A stretch of 64,000 nucleotides of DNA from Amylibacter sp. (GTDB lineage Bacteria; Pseudomonadota; Alphaproteobacteria; Rhodobacterales; Rhodobacteraceae): the NCBI GenBank assembly GCA_021775355.1, contig JAJFHZ010000029.1, positions 1 through 64,000 of the forward strand, in the 5' to 3' direction. A program made the translations under genes and the position numbers. Positions 23,211-33,499 of the stretch are shown in pieces. The notes under the pieces were generated by a model that was not told the origin of the DNA, did no database searches, and saw nothing but the letters and a program-made list of their open reading frames with translations. Position 1 is the stretch's first letter; each line of letters begins with the position of its first letter.

Positions 23211-24734
23211 TTACGCCCCTTCCGGCATAGTGAATGCCGCTTTCTTGCGTCCGCCGAACATCGAGCCCTTGTTGATGCCCGTTGAACAACCGTTGGTATC
23301 GGTGAAACCGCAGCCGCCACGTAAATCCAACGCATCTTCTGCCAGTTCACGGTGGGTAGTCGGAATAACAAAGCGGTCTTCGTAATCCGCGATAGCCATG
23401 ATTTTATACATATCCTCGATCAGATTCTTATCCAGACCAACACGTTCCGCGATACCTTCGTCAATCACACCGTCCACGGTTTTGGCGCGCATATAAGCAC
23501 GCATCGCCAGCATCCGTTCCAATGCGGTTACCACAGGTTCTTCGTCACCGGCAGTCAGCATATTGGCAAGATATTTCACGGGAATACGCAAGGAACGTAC
23601 ATCCGGCATATCGTCATTACTGCTGATATGCCCCGCTTCGGCTGCATTTTGGATCGGTGACAATGGTGGGATATACCAAACCATCGGCAATGTGCGATAT
23701 TCAGGGTGCAACGGGAATGCGATTTTCCAATCCATTGCCATTTTCCAAACCGGACTTTCCTGCGCCGACTTGATCCAATCCTCGGGCACACCATCACGCC
23801 GTGCGGCGGCAATCACTTCAGGATCGCTTGGGTCAAGGAACACGTCTAGTTGTGCATCATAAAGATCGGTGGTTTGCTCTGAATTTGCCGCCTCTTCGAT
23901 CTTGTCCGCATCATAAAGCATTACACCCAAGTAACGGATACGACCAACACAGGTTTCAGAACAAACTGTCGGATTACCACTTTCGATACGTGGGTAACAG
24001 AAAGTACATTTTTCCGACTTCCCACTTTCCCAGTTGTAGTAGATTTTCTTGTAGGGACAACCGGACACACACATCCGCCAACCGCGACATTTTTCCTGGT
24101 CGATCAGAACAATACCGTCTTCTTCACGTTTGTAGATCGCACCCGATGGGCAAGACGCCACACAAGTTGGGTTCAGACAATGTTCGCAAAGACGCGGCAG
24201 ATACATCATGAATGTATTTTCATATTCGCCGTAAATCTCTTTTTGAACACCTTCAAAGTTATAGTCCTGTGACCGTTTTGAAAACTCTCCGCCAAGGATT
24301 TCTTCCCAGTTAGGACCTTTGACGATTTTTTCCATCCGTTCGCCGGTAATCTTGGAACGGGGGCGTGCCGTCGGGAAAGCCTCCATTTCCGGTGCTGATT
24401 TCAGGTGGTCATAGTCGAAATCGAACGGCTCATAATAGTCGTCAATTTCCGGCAAGTCGGGGTTGCCGAAAATATTCGCTAAAATCCGCCATTTTGCACC
24501 CTGTTTCGGTTGCAACTTACCGCGTTTAGTGCGTTCCCAACCACCGTTCCAACGCGACTGGTTTTCCCAGTCTGTCGGATAGCCGGTGCCGGGTTTGGTT
24601 TCAACATTGTTGAACCAAGCGTATTCAACACCGTCACGGCTGGTCCATACGTTTTTACAAGTGACCGAACATGTGTGACACCCGATACATTTGTCCAGGT
24701 TCAAAACCATGCCTATTTGTGCGCGAACTTTCAT
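23211..24734 (-). CDS. narH: Respiratory nitrate reductase, beta subunit
   Basis: NarH (507 residues) carries four iron-sulfur clusters from NarI to NarG. Cysteine groups are visible: CIGCHTCSVTC (16-26), CEHCLNPTCVASC, CRGWRMCVSGC (with Trp in place of a cysteine, the mark of the [3Fe-4S] site) and CTFCYPRIE with CSETC. The order and length are those of the standard membrane-bound Nar enzyme. Its ATG overlaps the narG stop by four bases, so translation is coupled. Confidence 0.97.
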   Translation of the reverse strand: MKVRAQIGMVLNLDKCIGCHTCSVTCKNVWTSRDGVEYAWFNNVETKPGTGYPTDWENQSRWNGGWERTKRGKLQPKQGAKWRILANIFGNPDLPEIDDYYEPFDFDYDHLKSAPEMEAFPTARPRSKITGERMEKIVKGPNWEEILGGEFSKRSQDYNFEGVQKEIYGEYENTFMMYLPRLCEHCLNPTCVASCPSGAIYKREEDGIVLIDQEKCRGWRMCVSGCPYKKIYYNWESGKSEKCTFCYPRIESGNPTVCSETCVGRIRYLGVMLYDADKIEEAANSEQTTDLYDAQLDVFLDPSDPEVIAAARRDGVPEDWIKSAQESPVWKMAMDWKIAFPLHPEYRTLPMVWYIPPLSPIQNAAEAGHISSNDDMPDVRSLRIPVKYLANMLTAGDEEPVVTALERMLAMRAYMRAKTVDGVIDEGIAERVGLDKNLIEDMYKIMAIADYEDRFVIPTTHRELAEDALDLRGGCGFTDTNGCSTGINKGSMFGGRKKAAFTMPEGA

Positions 24735-27700
24735 TCTGCTGCCTCCACGTTTGTCGCGGGTCGGTCAAGCCAGTCAACCTTGCGCATTTTTCTTACAATC
24801 ACGAATTCATCGCGGTTAGAGCCAACGGTACCGTAGTAGTTGAACCCGTAACTTTGCTGGGCATAACCCCCGATCATATGGGTCGGTTTTACTGTCGTCC
24901 GCGTGACCGAGTTGTGGATACCACCACGGTTACCGGTTTTTTCCGATCCCGGTGTATTCACGATCTTTTCCTGAGCGTGATACATAAAGATTGAACCGTC
25001 TTTCATCCGTTGCGATACAACACAACGTGCGGTTAGTGCGCCGTTGGCATTGTAAACCTCAACCCAGTCGTTATCGACTAGTCCTGCGATTTTAGCATCG
25101 TTTTCACTGATCCAGACCACTGGCCCGCCCCGGTTCAACGTCAGCATCATCAGGTTGTCAGAATAGGTCGAATGGATACCCCATTTCTGGTGCGGTGTGA
25201 TGAAGTTCAGGATCACATGCGGCTCGCCTTCATCCGAATTGATATCGGAATTGATGGTCTTAAGGTCAACCGGAGGCCGATAAGTACAGAAGCCTTCACC
25301 AAAGGCGCGCATCCACAGATGATCTTGGTAAAGCTGCTGACGACCAGTCAACGTGCGCCACGGGATCAGTTCATGCACGTTGGTGTAACCTGCATTATAA
25401 CATACATGCTCGCTTTCAATGCCGGACCAAGTGGGTGAGCTGATGATTTTGCGCGGTTGTGCCGCAATATCACGAAAGCGGATTTTTTCGTCTTCCTTCG
25501 GCAATGCCAGATGCGCATGTTCACGCCCTGTGGCTTTGGATAATTCATTCCAAGCCTTCACGGCAACTTCACCGTTGGTTTCAGGGGCCAGCATCAGGAT
25601 CATTTCACAGGCATCGATTGCCGTTTCCAATTTGGCCATGCCTTCGGAAACGCCTTCTTCCAACACCACACCGTTCAGATCGCGCAAATGCTGCACTTCC
25701 ACTTCGGTGTTCCAATTGATGCCTTTACCGCCGTTGCCAAGTTTATCAAGAAGTGGGCCGACAGATGTGAACTTTTTATAAAGGTTCGGATAATCCCGTT
25801 CGACCGCGATATAATTCGGTGCGGTTTTGCCCGGTATCAGATCACATTCGCCTTTTTTCCAGTCCAGCACCTGATCCTGCGCAATTTCGGCAGGGGTATC
25901 ATGCAGGATTGGCAGTTGTACGATGTCTGTTTCAACACCCAGAATTTCAGGGGAAACTTCGCTGAATTTCTTGGCAATAGATTTAAAAATCTCCCAATCC
26001 GACTTACTTTCATACGCCGGATCGACAGCCGCCTGCAGCGGGTGAATGAACGGGTGCATGTCAGACGTATTCATGTCGTCTTTTTCGTACCAAGACGCTG
26101 TCGGCAACACGATGTCGGAATAGACGCAAGTCGTGGACATACGGAAGTCAATGGTCACCAGAAGATCAAGTTTACCTTTTGGCGCATCTTTGTGCCATTT
26201 AGCTTCTTTCGGCATTTGGCCGCCTTCTTCGCCCAGATCTTTACCTAGCACACCGTGGTCTGTGCCCAAAAGGTGCTTCAGGAAATATTCATGACCTTTA
26301 CCGGATGATCCCAACAGATTTGAACGCCAGACGAACAAGTTACGCGGCCAGTTTTGTTCTGCATCGGGATCTTCGCATGACATTTCCAGTTTGCCCGCTT
26401 TCAACTGCGTTGCAACATATGCCGGAATGTCTTTTTTCGCTTTCTTGGCTGCCTTGGCCACTTCCAACGGGTTGGTTTTCAACTGCGGTGCAGAAGGTAA
26501 CCAGCCCATGCGTTCGGCACGGATGTTATAGTCAATCAGACTGACATCCCAATCTCCATCAGGGGCTGTCGGTGACAGAATTTCACTTGTGTCCAACTGT
26601 TCATAACGCCACTGGTCCGTATGCGCATACCATGCTGAAGTCGAATTCATGTGACGTGGCGGGCGCATCCAATCAAGCGCAAACGCAAGTGGTTGCCAAC
26701 CTGTTTGCGGGCGCAGTTTTTCCTGTCCCACATAGTGGCTCCAGCCACCGCCGGATTGACCGACACAACCACACATCACCAGCATATTGATAATGCCGCG
26801 ATAGTTCATATCCATGTGGTACCAGTGGTTCAGACCGGCCCCGAGGATAATCATGGACTTGCCTTCGGTTTTTTCAGCATTGCCGGCAAATTCACGGGCA
26901 ACGGCAACGATTTTATCCGCCGGAACACCTGTGATTTTTTCAGCCCATGCCGGTGTGTTTGGTACATCGGTTGCATAATCGGTCGCAACCCAGTCACCAC
27001 CCAATCCACGATCCAGACCGTAGTTTGCACAAAACAGGTCAAACACAGTCGCCACCAGAATTTCACTTTTACCGGATTTGATACGTTTAACAGGTACGTT
27101 TTTAGTCAATACATCGGGGTGTTCACATTTCACGAAATTCTCGGTTGCCTGAGTGCCGAAGTTCGGGAAATCAACACCGACAACATCGTCGTGGTCTTCA
27201 TCCAGAATATTCGACAGCTTCAAGTCAACATCAGAGCCTTTGGCGCGCTCTTCCAAATTCCATTCACCGTCTTCGCCCCAGCGATAGCCGACCGATCCAT
27301 TGGGTGAACAAGGTGAATTTGTTTTGCTATCCCATGCAACGGTCTTCCATTCGGGGTTGTTCTTTTCCCCCAGTTTACCGCGCAGATCGTCTGCACGCAG
27401 GAAGCGACCAGGAATAAGTTTTCCATCTTTTTCTTCAAGCCGTACCAGCATTGGGAAGTCGCTGTATTTACGTGTGTAATCTTCAAAATATTCCGCTTGG
27501 CGATCAAGGTGGAATTCACGCAAGATCACATGGCCCATTGCCATGGACAACGCACTGTCCGTACCTTGTTTCGGTGCCAGCCATATGTCGCCAAATTTGG
27601 CGGCTTCGGAATAGTCCGGGCAGATGACTGCGGATTTTGTGCCGCGATAACGTGCTTCAGTATAGAAGTGCGCATCAGGTGTACGGGTTTGCGGCACGTT

Positions 27701-28465
27701 ACTGCCCCATAGCAGCAAGTAGCCGGCATTATACCAATCGGCACTTTCAGGCACGTCAGTTTGTTCGCCCCAAGTCATCGGGCTGGCAGGCGGCAGATCA
27801 CAATACCAGTCGTAGAACGACATACATACACCGCCCAAGAGGCTTAAGTAACGCGAACCCGCCGCATATGAGACCATCGACATCGCAGGGATCGGAGAGA
27901 AACCAAACACGCGATCAGGGCCATAAGTTTTTGCAGTGTAAGCGTTAGCAGCTGCGATAATTTCAGTTGCTTCATCCCAATTCGCACGCACGAATCCGCC
28001 TTTGCCGCGTACTTTAATATAAGACGCGCGTAAAATCGGATCTTCTTGTAATGCTTTCCAAGCCGCTGTCGGGCTTAGGTTTTCGCGCAGCTTGCGCCAT
28101 GCTTTCATCAAGCGCCCGCGAATAAGCGGGTTTTTCACCCGGTTCGCTGAATATAAATACCAGCTATAGCTTGCGCCACGGGCACAACCGCGTGGTTCGT
28201 GGTTTGGCATACCGGGCCGCGTACGCGGGTAATCTGTTTGCTGGGTTTCCCAAGTCACAATGCCCGATTTCACATAAATCTTCCATGAACATGAGCCTGT
28301 ACAGTTCACCCCATGGGTAGAACGGACAACCTTGTCATGCCGCCAACGGTTTCGGTAAGTATCTTCCCAATCGCGATTTTCGCGTGTGGTTTGGCCGTGG
28401 CCGTTGGAAAACTGGTCCAGTTCTTTTGACTGGAAAAAATTCAGGCGGTCGAGCAGATGGCTCAT
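24731..28465 (-). CDS. narG: Respiratory nitrate reductase, alpha subunit
   Basis: NarG (1244 residues) is the cytoplasm-facing molybdenum subunit that reduces nitrate to nitrite. The FS0 [4Fe-4S] site is visible with His51, Cys55, Cys59 and Cys93 (HGVNCTGSCSWK, RGCARGASYSWY). The length matches the membrane-bound Nar type, and no Tat signal is present, so it is not the periplasmic Nap enzyme. It follows narK2 by 72 bases and overlaps narH by four. Confidence 0.97.
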   Translation of the reverse strand: MSHLLDRLNFFQSKELDQFSNGHGQTTRENRDWEDTYRNRWRHDKVVRSTHGVNCTGSCSWKIYVKSGIVTWETQQTDYPRTRPGMPNHEPRGCARGASYSWYLYSANRVKNPLIRGRLMKAWRKLRENLSPTAAWKALQEDPILRASYIKVRGKGGFVRANWDEATEIIAAANAYTAKTYGPDRVFGFSPIPAMSMVSYAAGSRYLSLLGGVCMSFYDWYCDLPPASPMTWGEQTDVPESADWYNAGYLLLWGSNVPQTRTPDAHFYTEARYRGTKSAVICPDYSEAAKFGDIWLAPKQGTDSALSMAMGHVILREFHLDRQAEYFEDYTRKYSDFPMLVRLEEKDGKLIPGRFLRADDLRGKLGEKNNPEWKTVAWDSKTNSPCSPNGSVGYRWGEDGEWNLEERAKGSDVDLKLSNILDEDHDDVVGVDFPNFGTQATENFVKCEHPDVLTKNVPVKRIKSGKSEILVATVFDLFCANYGLDRGLGGDWVATDYATDVPNTPAWAEKITGVPADKIVAVAREFAGNAEKTEGKSMIILGAGLNHWYHMDMNYRGIINMLVMCGCVGQSGGGWSHYVGQEKLRPQTGWQPLAFALDWMRPPRHMNSTSAWYAHTDQWRYEQLDTSEILSPTAPDGDWDVSLIDYNIRAERMGWLPSAPQLKTNPLEVAKAAKKAKKDIPAYVATQLKAGKLEMSCEDPDAEQNWPRNLFVWRSNLLGSSGKGHEYFLKHLLGTDHGVLGKDLGEEGGQMPKEAKWHKDAPKGKLDLLVTIDFRMSTTCVYSDIVLPTASWYEKDDMNTSDMHPFIHPLQAAVDPAYESKSDWEIFKSIAKKFSEVSPEILGVETDIVQLPILHDTPAEIAQDQVLDWKKGECDLIPGKTAPNYIAVERDYPNLYKKFTSVGPLLDKLGNGGKGINWNTEVEVQHLRDLNGVVLEEGVSEGMAKLETAIDACEMILMLAPETNGEVAVKAWNELSKATGREHAHLALPKEDEKIRFRDIAAQPRKIISSPTWSGIESEHVCYNAGYTNVHELIPWRTLTGRQQLYQDHLWMRAFGEGFCTYRPPVDLKTINSDINSDEGEPHVILNFITPHQKWGIHSTYSDNLMMLTLNRGGPVVWISENDAKIAGLVDNDWVEVYNANGALTARCVVSQRMKDGSIFMYHAQEKIVNTPGSEKTGNRGGIHNSVTRTTVKPTHMIGGYAQQSYGFNYYGTVGSNRDEFVIVRKMRKVDWLDRPATNVEAAE

Positions 28466-28537
28466 GGATTTCTCTCCTATATGCGGATTTTCCGCCCCCC
28501 GAATATTGGATTTCGGAGGACGGAGTATATGTTTAGA

Positions 28538-30145
28538 TTAAGGGTTCTTCACATATGCGCCCGGGCGCAGGTAGAACCACCAGTTGATCAGGATGCAGAC
28601 ACCGTAGAAGATCGCGAAACCGTAAAGCGCGTATTCCGGTGTTGCGGCTTTGATCTGTTCACCAAACACTTTGGGGATGATGAAGGCACCATATGCCGCG
28701 ACCGCAGATGTCCAACCCAGAACCGGGCCGGCCTGTTCTTTGTCGAACACAACAGCGATTGTGCGGAAGGTAGAACCGTTTCCTATGCCAGTTGCGGCAA
28801 ACAAGATCAGGAACAATGCCATGAAAGGTAGGAAGTAATCCTGTGGCGTTGCAGAAACATAAGCCTGCTTAAGGAAGTAAGCCACACCAAGTGCAGAGGC
28901 GACCATAGCGATAGAAACGATCTGTGTCACTTTCGCGCCACCCATCTTATCGGCAATCATACCGCCCAATGGCCGGATCAGTGCACCGATAAACGGCCCC
29001 ATCCAAGCATACATCAATGCAGACGGGCCATCGGGGTTTGCCAAGTTGTGTGTCATCACACCGTCAACCATGACGTGCTGGAAACCAAAGACCACTTTAA
29101 TCGCCAGCGCAAAGGTGGCTGCATAACCGATGAATGAACCAAAGGTCATTGTGTAGATCACAGTCATTGCCCATGTGTGCTTGTTGTTGAAGATTTTATA
29201 CTGGCGTGTCAGGTTTTGCCCAACAGCACCCGGGATCATTTTCAGCAACAACACGGTCAGTGCGATAACGATCGGCAGCACGATCCATTTTGAAACCATG
29301 AAACCGGAACCGCCAACTTTCGCAGGTAACAGCAACCACAGACCAAAAGCGGCAGTCACAAAACCGACCAACAACATGCCTGTGATCGTGCCGAATGCAC
29401 CAATCGGGCCAGGAATGTCAGGCGATACATGTTCGTCACGAATGTTGTTCATACCCAACCAACCGGCGAAGGCTAGCGGCACAAGGGCCAGAAGCCACAC
29501 GAAGCCCGCGTTGTGAATATAGGTTTCCGTTCCCGCGGGGATTTTGCCGATCAAGGTACCGGAAGTGTTTTCCAAAACCATTGGATCACCACCGAACAGA
29601 CCGAATGTCATCACCAACGGGATCACAATTTGCATTGTCGTCACACCAAAGTTGCCAAGGCCCGCATTCATACCCAGCGCATAGCCCTGAACCTTCTTGG
29701 GGAAGAAGAAACTGATGTTAGACATCGAGCTGGCGAAGTTACCGCCACCGATACCGGACAGGAATGCCAAAATTTGGAATTTCCAAAGCGGTGTATTCGG
29801 ATCTTGCAGTGCATAACCTGCACCAATCGCAGGGATCATCAGCAACGCTGTGGTAAAAAAGATTGTGTTTCGCCCACCAGCAATTCGGATAAAGAAGGTT
29901 GACGGGATGCGCAGTGTCGCCCCTGTCAGACCCGCAATCGCGGCCAGTGTGAACAATTCGGATTTTTCAAATGCAAAGCCAAGGTTGATCATCTGAACCG
30001 TGATGATGCCCCAATATAGCCAAACCGCAAAGCCGCACAGCAGCGATGGAATGGAAATCCACAGATTGCGCGTTGCAATCGCTTTCCCGGTCGACGCCCA
30101 GTAGGCCTCATCGTCCGGTGTATAGTTTCTTAGATCTTGTCCCAC
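28538..30145 (-). CDS. narK2: NarK2-type nitrate/nitrite transporter
   Basis: This MFS-fold protein of the nitrate/nitrite porter family has about 535 residues from a GTG start at 30145, chosen because GAGGAG lies just before it and the N-terminal GQDLRNYTPDDEAYWASTG is typical of NarK2. An extended frame to 30316 adds 57 unsupported residues that overlap narK1. The NNP signature GNFASSMSNISFFFPKK is present. NarK2-type proteins are usually nitrate/nitrite antiporters, so this one probably exports the nitrite made by NarG. The assignment of NarK2 against NarK1 is by sequence type and order. Confidence 0.9.
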   Translation of the reverse strand: MGQDLRNYTPDDEAYWASTGKAIATRNLWISIPSLLCGFAVWLYWGIITVQMINLGFAFEKSELFTLAAIAGLTGATLRIPSTFFIRIAGGRNTIFFTTALLMIPAIGAGYALQDPNTPLWKFQILAFLSGIGGGNFASSMSNISFFFPKKVQGYALGMNAGLGNFGVTTMQIVIPLVMTFGLFGGDPMVLENTSGTLIGKIPAGTETYIHNAGFVWLLALVPLAFAGWLGMNNIRDEHVSPDIPGPIGAFGTITGMLLVGFVTAAFGLWLLLPAKVGGSGFMVSKWIVLPIVIALTVLLLKMIPGAVGQNLTRQYKIFNNKHTWAMTVIYTMTFGSFIGYAATFALAIKVVFGFQHVMVDGVMTHNLANPDGPSALMYAWMGPFIGALIRPLGGMIADKMGGAKVTQIVSIAMVASALGVAYFLKQAYVSATPQDYFLPFMALFLILFAATGIGNGSTFRTIAVVFDKEQAGPVLGWTSAVAAYGAFIIPKVFGEQIKAATPEYALYGFAIFYGVCILINWWFYLRPGAYVKNP

Positions 30146-30206
30146 TTTTTCTCTCCTCTGGTGAGGTTGAGGCGGGCCACCATCGACCCGCCGATTTCGG
30201 TTTGGC

Positions 30207-31613
30207 TTACGCCTTATGTGTACGTCTGTATTCTTCGACAATCTCAACTGAGTGATGCAGCGCTGCGTTTGCACGGTCAGCACGTAATTGCAGAGTATCG
30301 AATTGGGCTGCTTCAAAGGCTGCTTTTTCTTCTTCTTCTTGCTCAGGCGAGAAGCGGATCAAGAAAGACAGAACAGATGCACAAGCCACGGTCACGCCGA
30401 TAACAAAGAACACGTCCGGCCATTCCATTGCACCTTTGAACAAGAAGCCCGCTGCAACAGCACCCGCGTTACCGCCTGCACCAACAACACCTGCAACTGC
30501 ACCCAGTGCCTTTTTATTGATGAAAGGAACCACTGAATATGTCGCACCTTCGGCCATCTGCGTGAACAGTGAGAAGATGATCAATGTCGGAATCGCCAGG
30601 AACAGAACCTGCATCTGACTAAACAGCATCAATGCCATGCCTTCGCCCAAAAGCACGATGAACAACCAGAATGAACGACCCCTCAAGCCCCATAAGGCAC
30701 CGAAGTTGTCACCAAAGATACCGCCCAAGGTCCGTGCGAAAATATTCATCAGACCAAAGGATGCAGCCACTCCGCCCGCTGCCAACAGGCTTAGGTCAAA
30801 GTAATCGAAGAAATACAGGGCCGCGACGTTATTAACTGTCAGCTCGATGCCGAAACATGCGCCGTAAATCAGGAAAAGTATCCAAACGCGGTAATCCGCC
30901 ATTGCTTTGAAATAGTCACCGGTGACTTTCTCTTTCTTCGGCAACAGCCCTTTTTCGCGAAGCTCTTTATAATTCCCTTCGGGTGCATCCTGGGTCAGGA
31001 AGTAATATGCGATACCCGTTACGAAGATAACCATACCCACAACCATCATGGACAGACGCCAGCCCTGTGCATCTGTAAATCCGAAACCAATGACAAACAT
31101 CGAAAACACCATTGGCATGGCGAACTGTGTGACACCGCCACCCAAGTTACCCCAGCCAGCACTTGTTGCATTGGCTGTTCCCACAACGTTTGGTGCGAAC
31201 ATAACGGATGTATGGTATTGCGTAATAACAAATGACGCCCCGATCACACCGATCAACAGGCGAAAGAACAAAAAGCTTTCAAAACTGTCTGCAAGTCCGA
31301 TACCGGCCACCGGAAACGCTCCGAGTGTCAGCAAATATGTATAGGCCAGTCTTGGCCCGATCCGGTCACATAACCACCCGATAAAGAATCGCGCGAACAC
31401 GGTCACAGCAACCGACGCGATAATAGACCAGCCGACTTGCGACTTGGTCAGATCAAGTTCTTCGCGAACGATAATCATCAAAGGTGCGATGCCGAACCAT
31501 GCGAAAAAGCAGGAAAAGAACGCGAACCACGTCATGTGGAAGGTCCTGATCTGTACCATTCTTACATTGAAAAAATTGCGCCAAAGGCTTGTGGCTTTGT
31601 TTTGCAGTTCCAT
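30207..31613 (-). CDS. narK1: NarK1-type nitrate/proton symporter
   Basis: A 468-residue NNP-family transporter with twelve predicted spans, 61 bases before narK2. The segment SAGWGNLGGGVTQFAMP is the family nitrate signature. The N-terminal RTFHMTWFAFFSCFFAWFGI is typical of NarK1, which usually brings nitrate in with protons and starts respiration before nitrite exchange takes over. In Paracoccus the two types are fused in one protein; here they are separate genes. It is the first gene of the operon, about 85 bases downstream of the FNR box. Confidence 0.9.
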   Translation of the reverse strand: MELQNKATSLWRNFFNVRMVQIRTFHMTWFAFFSCFFAWFGIAPLMIIVREELDLTKSQVGWSIIASVAVTVFARFFIGWLCDRIGPRLAYTYLLTLGAFPVAGIGLADSFESFLFFRLLIGVIGASFVITQYHTSVMFAPNVVGTANATSAGWGNLGGGVTQFAMPMVFSMFVIGFGFTDAQGWRLSMMVVGMVIFVTGIAYYFLTQDAPEGNYKELREKGLLPKKEKVTGDYFKAMADYRVWILFLIYGACFGIELTVNNVAALYFFDYFDLSLLAAGGVAASFGLMNIFARTLGGIFGDNFGALWGLRGRSFWLFIVLLGEGMALMLFSQMQVLFLAIPTLIIFSLFTQMAEGATYSVVPFINKKALGAVAGVVGAGGNAGAVAAGFLFKGAMEWPDVFFVIGVTVACASVLSFLIRFSPEQEEEEKAAFEAAQFDTLQLRADRANAALHHSVEIVEEYRRTHKA

Positions 31614-31697
31614 TATATGCCCCTCTTAGCTTTTACATAAAATTATAAGCCACTTATGACTTTGGCATAGAACTGGCCTTTTAAGGCGATGAATTAT

Positions 31698-31711
31698 TTG
31701 ATCTGAATCAA
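31698..31711. promoter_or_regulatory. Perfect FNR/Crp-type box
   Basis: TTGATCTGAATCAA fits the TTGAT-N4-ATCAA FNR consensus exactly. It lies in the 253-base gap between narK1 and the divergent regulator, about 85 bases before narK1. It probably confers low-oxygen induction of the nar operon. Confidence 0.85.
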
Positions 31712-31833
31712 GAAATGGCAATTTTGTTGCGAAACAATTGAGAAATAAAAAGATTATGGCACCCGTTGCAACAATTGTGTTATGGGTAAATTAACAAATG
31801 CACATGTAATCTTGACATTAACCTTAATATGGC

Positions 31834-31847
31834 TTGATTAATGTCAA
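31834..31847. promoter_or_regulatory. Second, imperfect FNR/NarR-like box
   Basis: TTGATTAATGTCAA matches the FNR consensus with one mismatch and lies 20 bases before the regulator's start, where binding would block or tune its own expression. Autoregulation is inferred from position. Confidence 0.5.
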
Positions 31848-31866
31848 TTATATAACCGAGTCGCCT

Positions 31867-32565
31867 ATGAAATCTTCTGAAATTCAAGAAATCAGATCGC
31901 TGGAACTATTCAGCGAAATGGAAGGGCATAATTTTGACCGCCTTATGCGCGGGGCCTATATACAGAATTTCCCGCCCCAAATCGAATTGATTACAGAAGG
32001 CGAAACCAGCGACTTTCTTCACATCGTCGTAGCTGGCAATGTGGAATTATTCGCAGCATGGAATCGCCGTGATACAACGATGGCAATAGTGCGCCCCGTC
32101 TCGACATTCATTCTGGCCGCAACGATTAAGGATGCACCCTATCTTATGTCAGCGCGCACACTGGAAAAATCCCGCGTTGTGTTGCTACGCTCGCAAGAGG
32201 TTCGGGATATTTTTGATATCGACAATGCTTTTGCACGTTCTGTTGTCAATGAACTGGCCCAATGCTATCGGGCCGTGGTCAAAAGTAGCAAGGATATTAA
32301 ACTGCGCACATCTATTGAACGGCTAGCCAACTACCTTTTACGGCAAAATGGATATACAAGCGGCACGGGTGAATTTGATCTGAAAGTCGAAAAGCGCCTG
32401 CTTGCGTCTTATCTGGGAATGACACCGGAAAACCTATCACGCGCTATTAAATCCCTGCAACCATATGGCGTAAAGATTGACGGTTCCCATGTCTCAATTC
32501 AGGATATTAGCGATCTGGAAACCCTTGCCAAACCAACGCCCAGCATTGACGACCCCTATCATTAA
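31867..32565 (+). CDS. narR: Crp/Fnr-family regulator, probably NarR
   Basis: The 232-residue protein has a cyclic-nucleotide-binding-like beta-barrel (about 10-110), a dimer helix and a C-terminal winged helix-turn-helix (LASYLGMTPENLSRAIKSL, 179-197) with the E-x-x-S-R recognition pattern of Crp/Fnr proteins. The N-terminal cysteines of oxygen-sensing FNR are missing, so it does not carry an Fe-S cluster of that kind. Divergent placement beside nar genes matches NarR, which in Paracoccus activates nar in response to nitrate or nitrite. The ATG at 31867 is preferred over a TTG at 31834. Confidence 0.82.
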   Translation: MKSSEIQEIRSLELFSEMEGHNFDRLMRGAYIQNFPPQIELITEGETSDFLHIVVAGNVELFAAWNRRDTTMAIVRPVSTFILAATIKDAPYLMSARTLEKSRVVLLRSQEVRDIFDIDNAFARSVVNELAQCYRAVVKSSKDIKLRTSIERLANYLLRQNGYTSGTGEFDLKVEKRLLASYLGMTPENLSRAIKSLQPYGVKIDGSHVSIQDISDLETLAKPTPSIDDPYH

Positions 32566-32664
32566 AGCGCCCATAACCGCAGAATAAATTACCCCGATTG
32601 GGGCAATTTCGGACTTTGGATCACGACTGGCTTCAAGCATTCAACGCTGTACTATCGGAAAAAA

Positions 32665-32759
32665 CTTGGTAGGGGCTGAGAGATTCCCAATAATCCAAAG
32701 AAACTTATCGGAACCTCCGCCCGATCCCGCATTCTGGTGCAGTTTCCGCGGCCTTAACT
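32665..32759 (+). repeat. tRNA-Trp-tail-like repeat, copy 1
   Basis: Starts CTTGGTAGGGGCTGAGAGAT and continues with a segment also found at 34680, ending GCAGTTTCCGCGGCC. The first 20 or so bases resemble the complement of the last part of tRNA-Trp (54357 onward). It occupies most of the 314-base gap 32566-32879, in which I saw no gene. Confidence 0.65.
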
Positions 32760-32879
32760 AAAATTTCCTGCACAACAATTGAAACAAAACTCCCAGACTT
32801 AGAAATAATATTGGGATATTCAGCGCATACTATTTTTCAGTGAAAATTAATTATAATTAAACGTGATAGCTTCTATAAA

Positions 32880-33419
32880 ATGAAAAAATATTTCACATTC
32901 TTTTCCTGTTTACTTATGTCAACCGCTGCCAATGCTGCCGACCATAAATGGGATGGTTGGTATGTTGGGGCACAGGCTGGCATATCTACTTTTGCTTTCG
33001 GGCCAATAAATAACGACGATAGCTTTGCTTATGGCGTGCATCTTGGATACAATCGTGATTTGGGAAATATCGTTATCGGTGTAGAAATTGACTACGAGAC
33101 CGAAGAATATACAGTGTTAGGCGTAACCTCTGATATTAACACAGCGCGCCTAAACTTTCGTGCCGGATATGATTTTGGCCAATTTCTAGTTTACGGACTA
33201 GTCGGTGCAATAAACGCAAAAACAAGCGATACGGTACCACCTGGTGCTTCTATCAGTGATAATGGTTATTCTTTCGGTGTCGGGCTTGATTTTATGGCGA
33301 CAAAAAACCTTATCATAGGTGCAAGATATCTTACGGATGATTACGATATTACTGGTGGCGGTAGTCCAGCAGACGTTGATTCTAGAAGGGGTATGCTGCG
33401 AGTGTCTTATAAATTTTAA
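32880..33419 (+). CDS. Outer-membrane beta-barrel protein (Omp25/opacity type)
   Basis: This 179-residue protein begins with a signal peptide (about residues 1-19, ending ANA) and then WDGWYVGAQAGIS, the usual start of small porin-like eight-strand barrels. Alternating polar/hydrophobic strands with Gly-Tyr turns run to the end, and the last residue is Phe, the outer-membrane insertion signal (LRVSYKF). It probably lies in the outer membrane as a structural or adhesion barrel; no substrate can be inferred. It lies between two repeat copies and is A+T-rich. Confidence 0.82.
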   Translation: MKKYFTFFSCLLMSTAANAADHKWDGWYVGAQAGISTFAFGPINNDDSFAYGVHLGYNRDLGNIVIGVEIDYETEEYTVLGVTSDINTARLNFRAGYDFGQFLVYGLVGAINAKTSDTVPPGASISDNGYSFGVGLDFMATKNLIIGARYLTDDYDITGGGSPADVDSRRGMLRVSYKF

Positions 33420-33499
33420 GACCAAACTGCTTGCTGGGTAGTTTTGGCGCCACGTTGATGCGCAGCGTCAAATTTGCAAGGAAGCAGTTCGGAAATCAC

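Noticed and set aside
30146-30316. N-terminal extension of NarK2
   Set aside because: Overlaps narK1 in another frame and carries no transporter sequence; the GTG at 30145 has a GAGGAG site.
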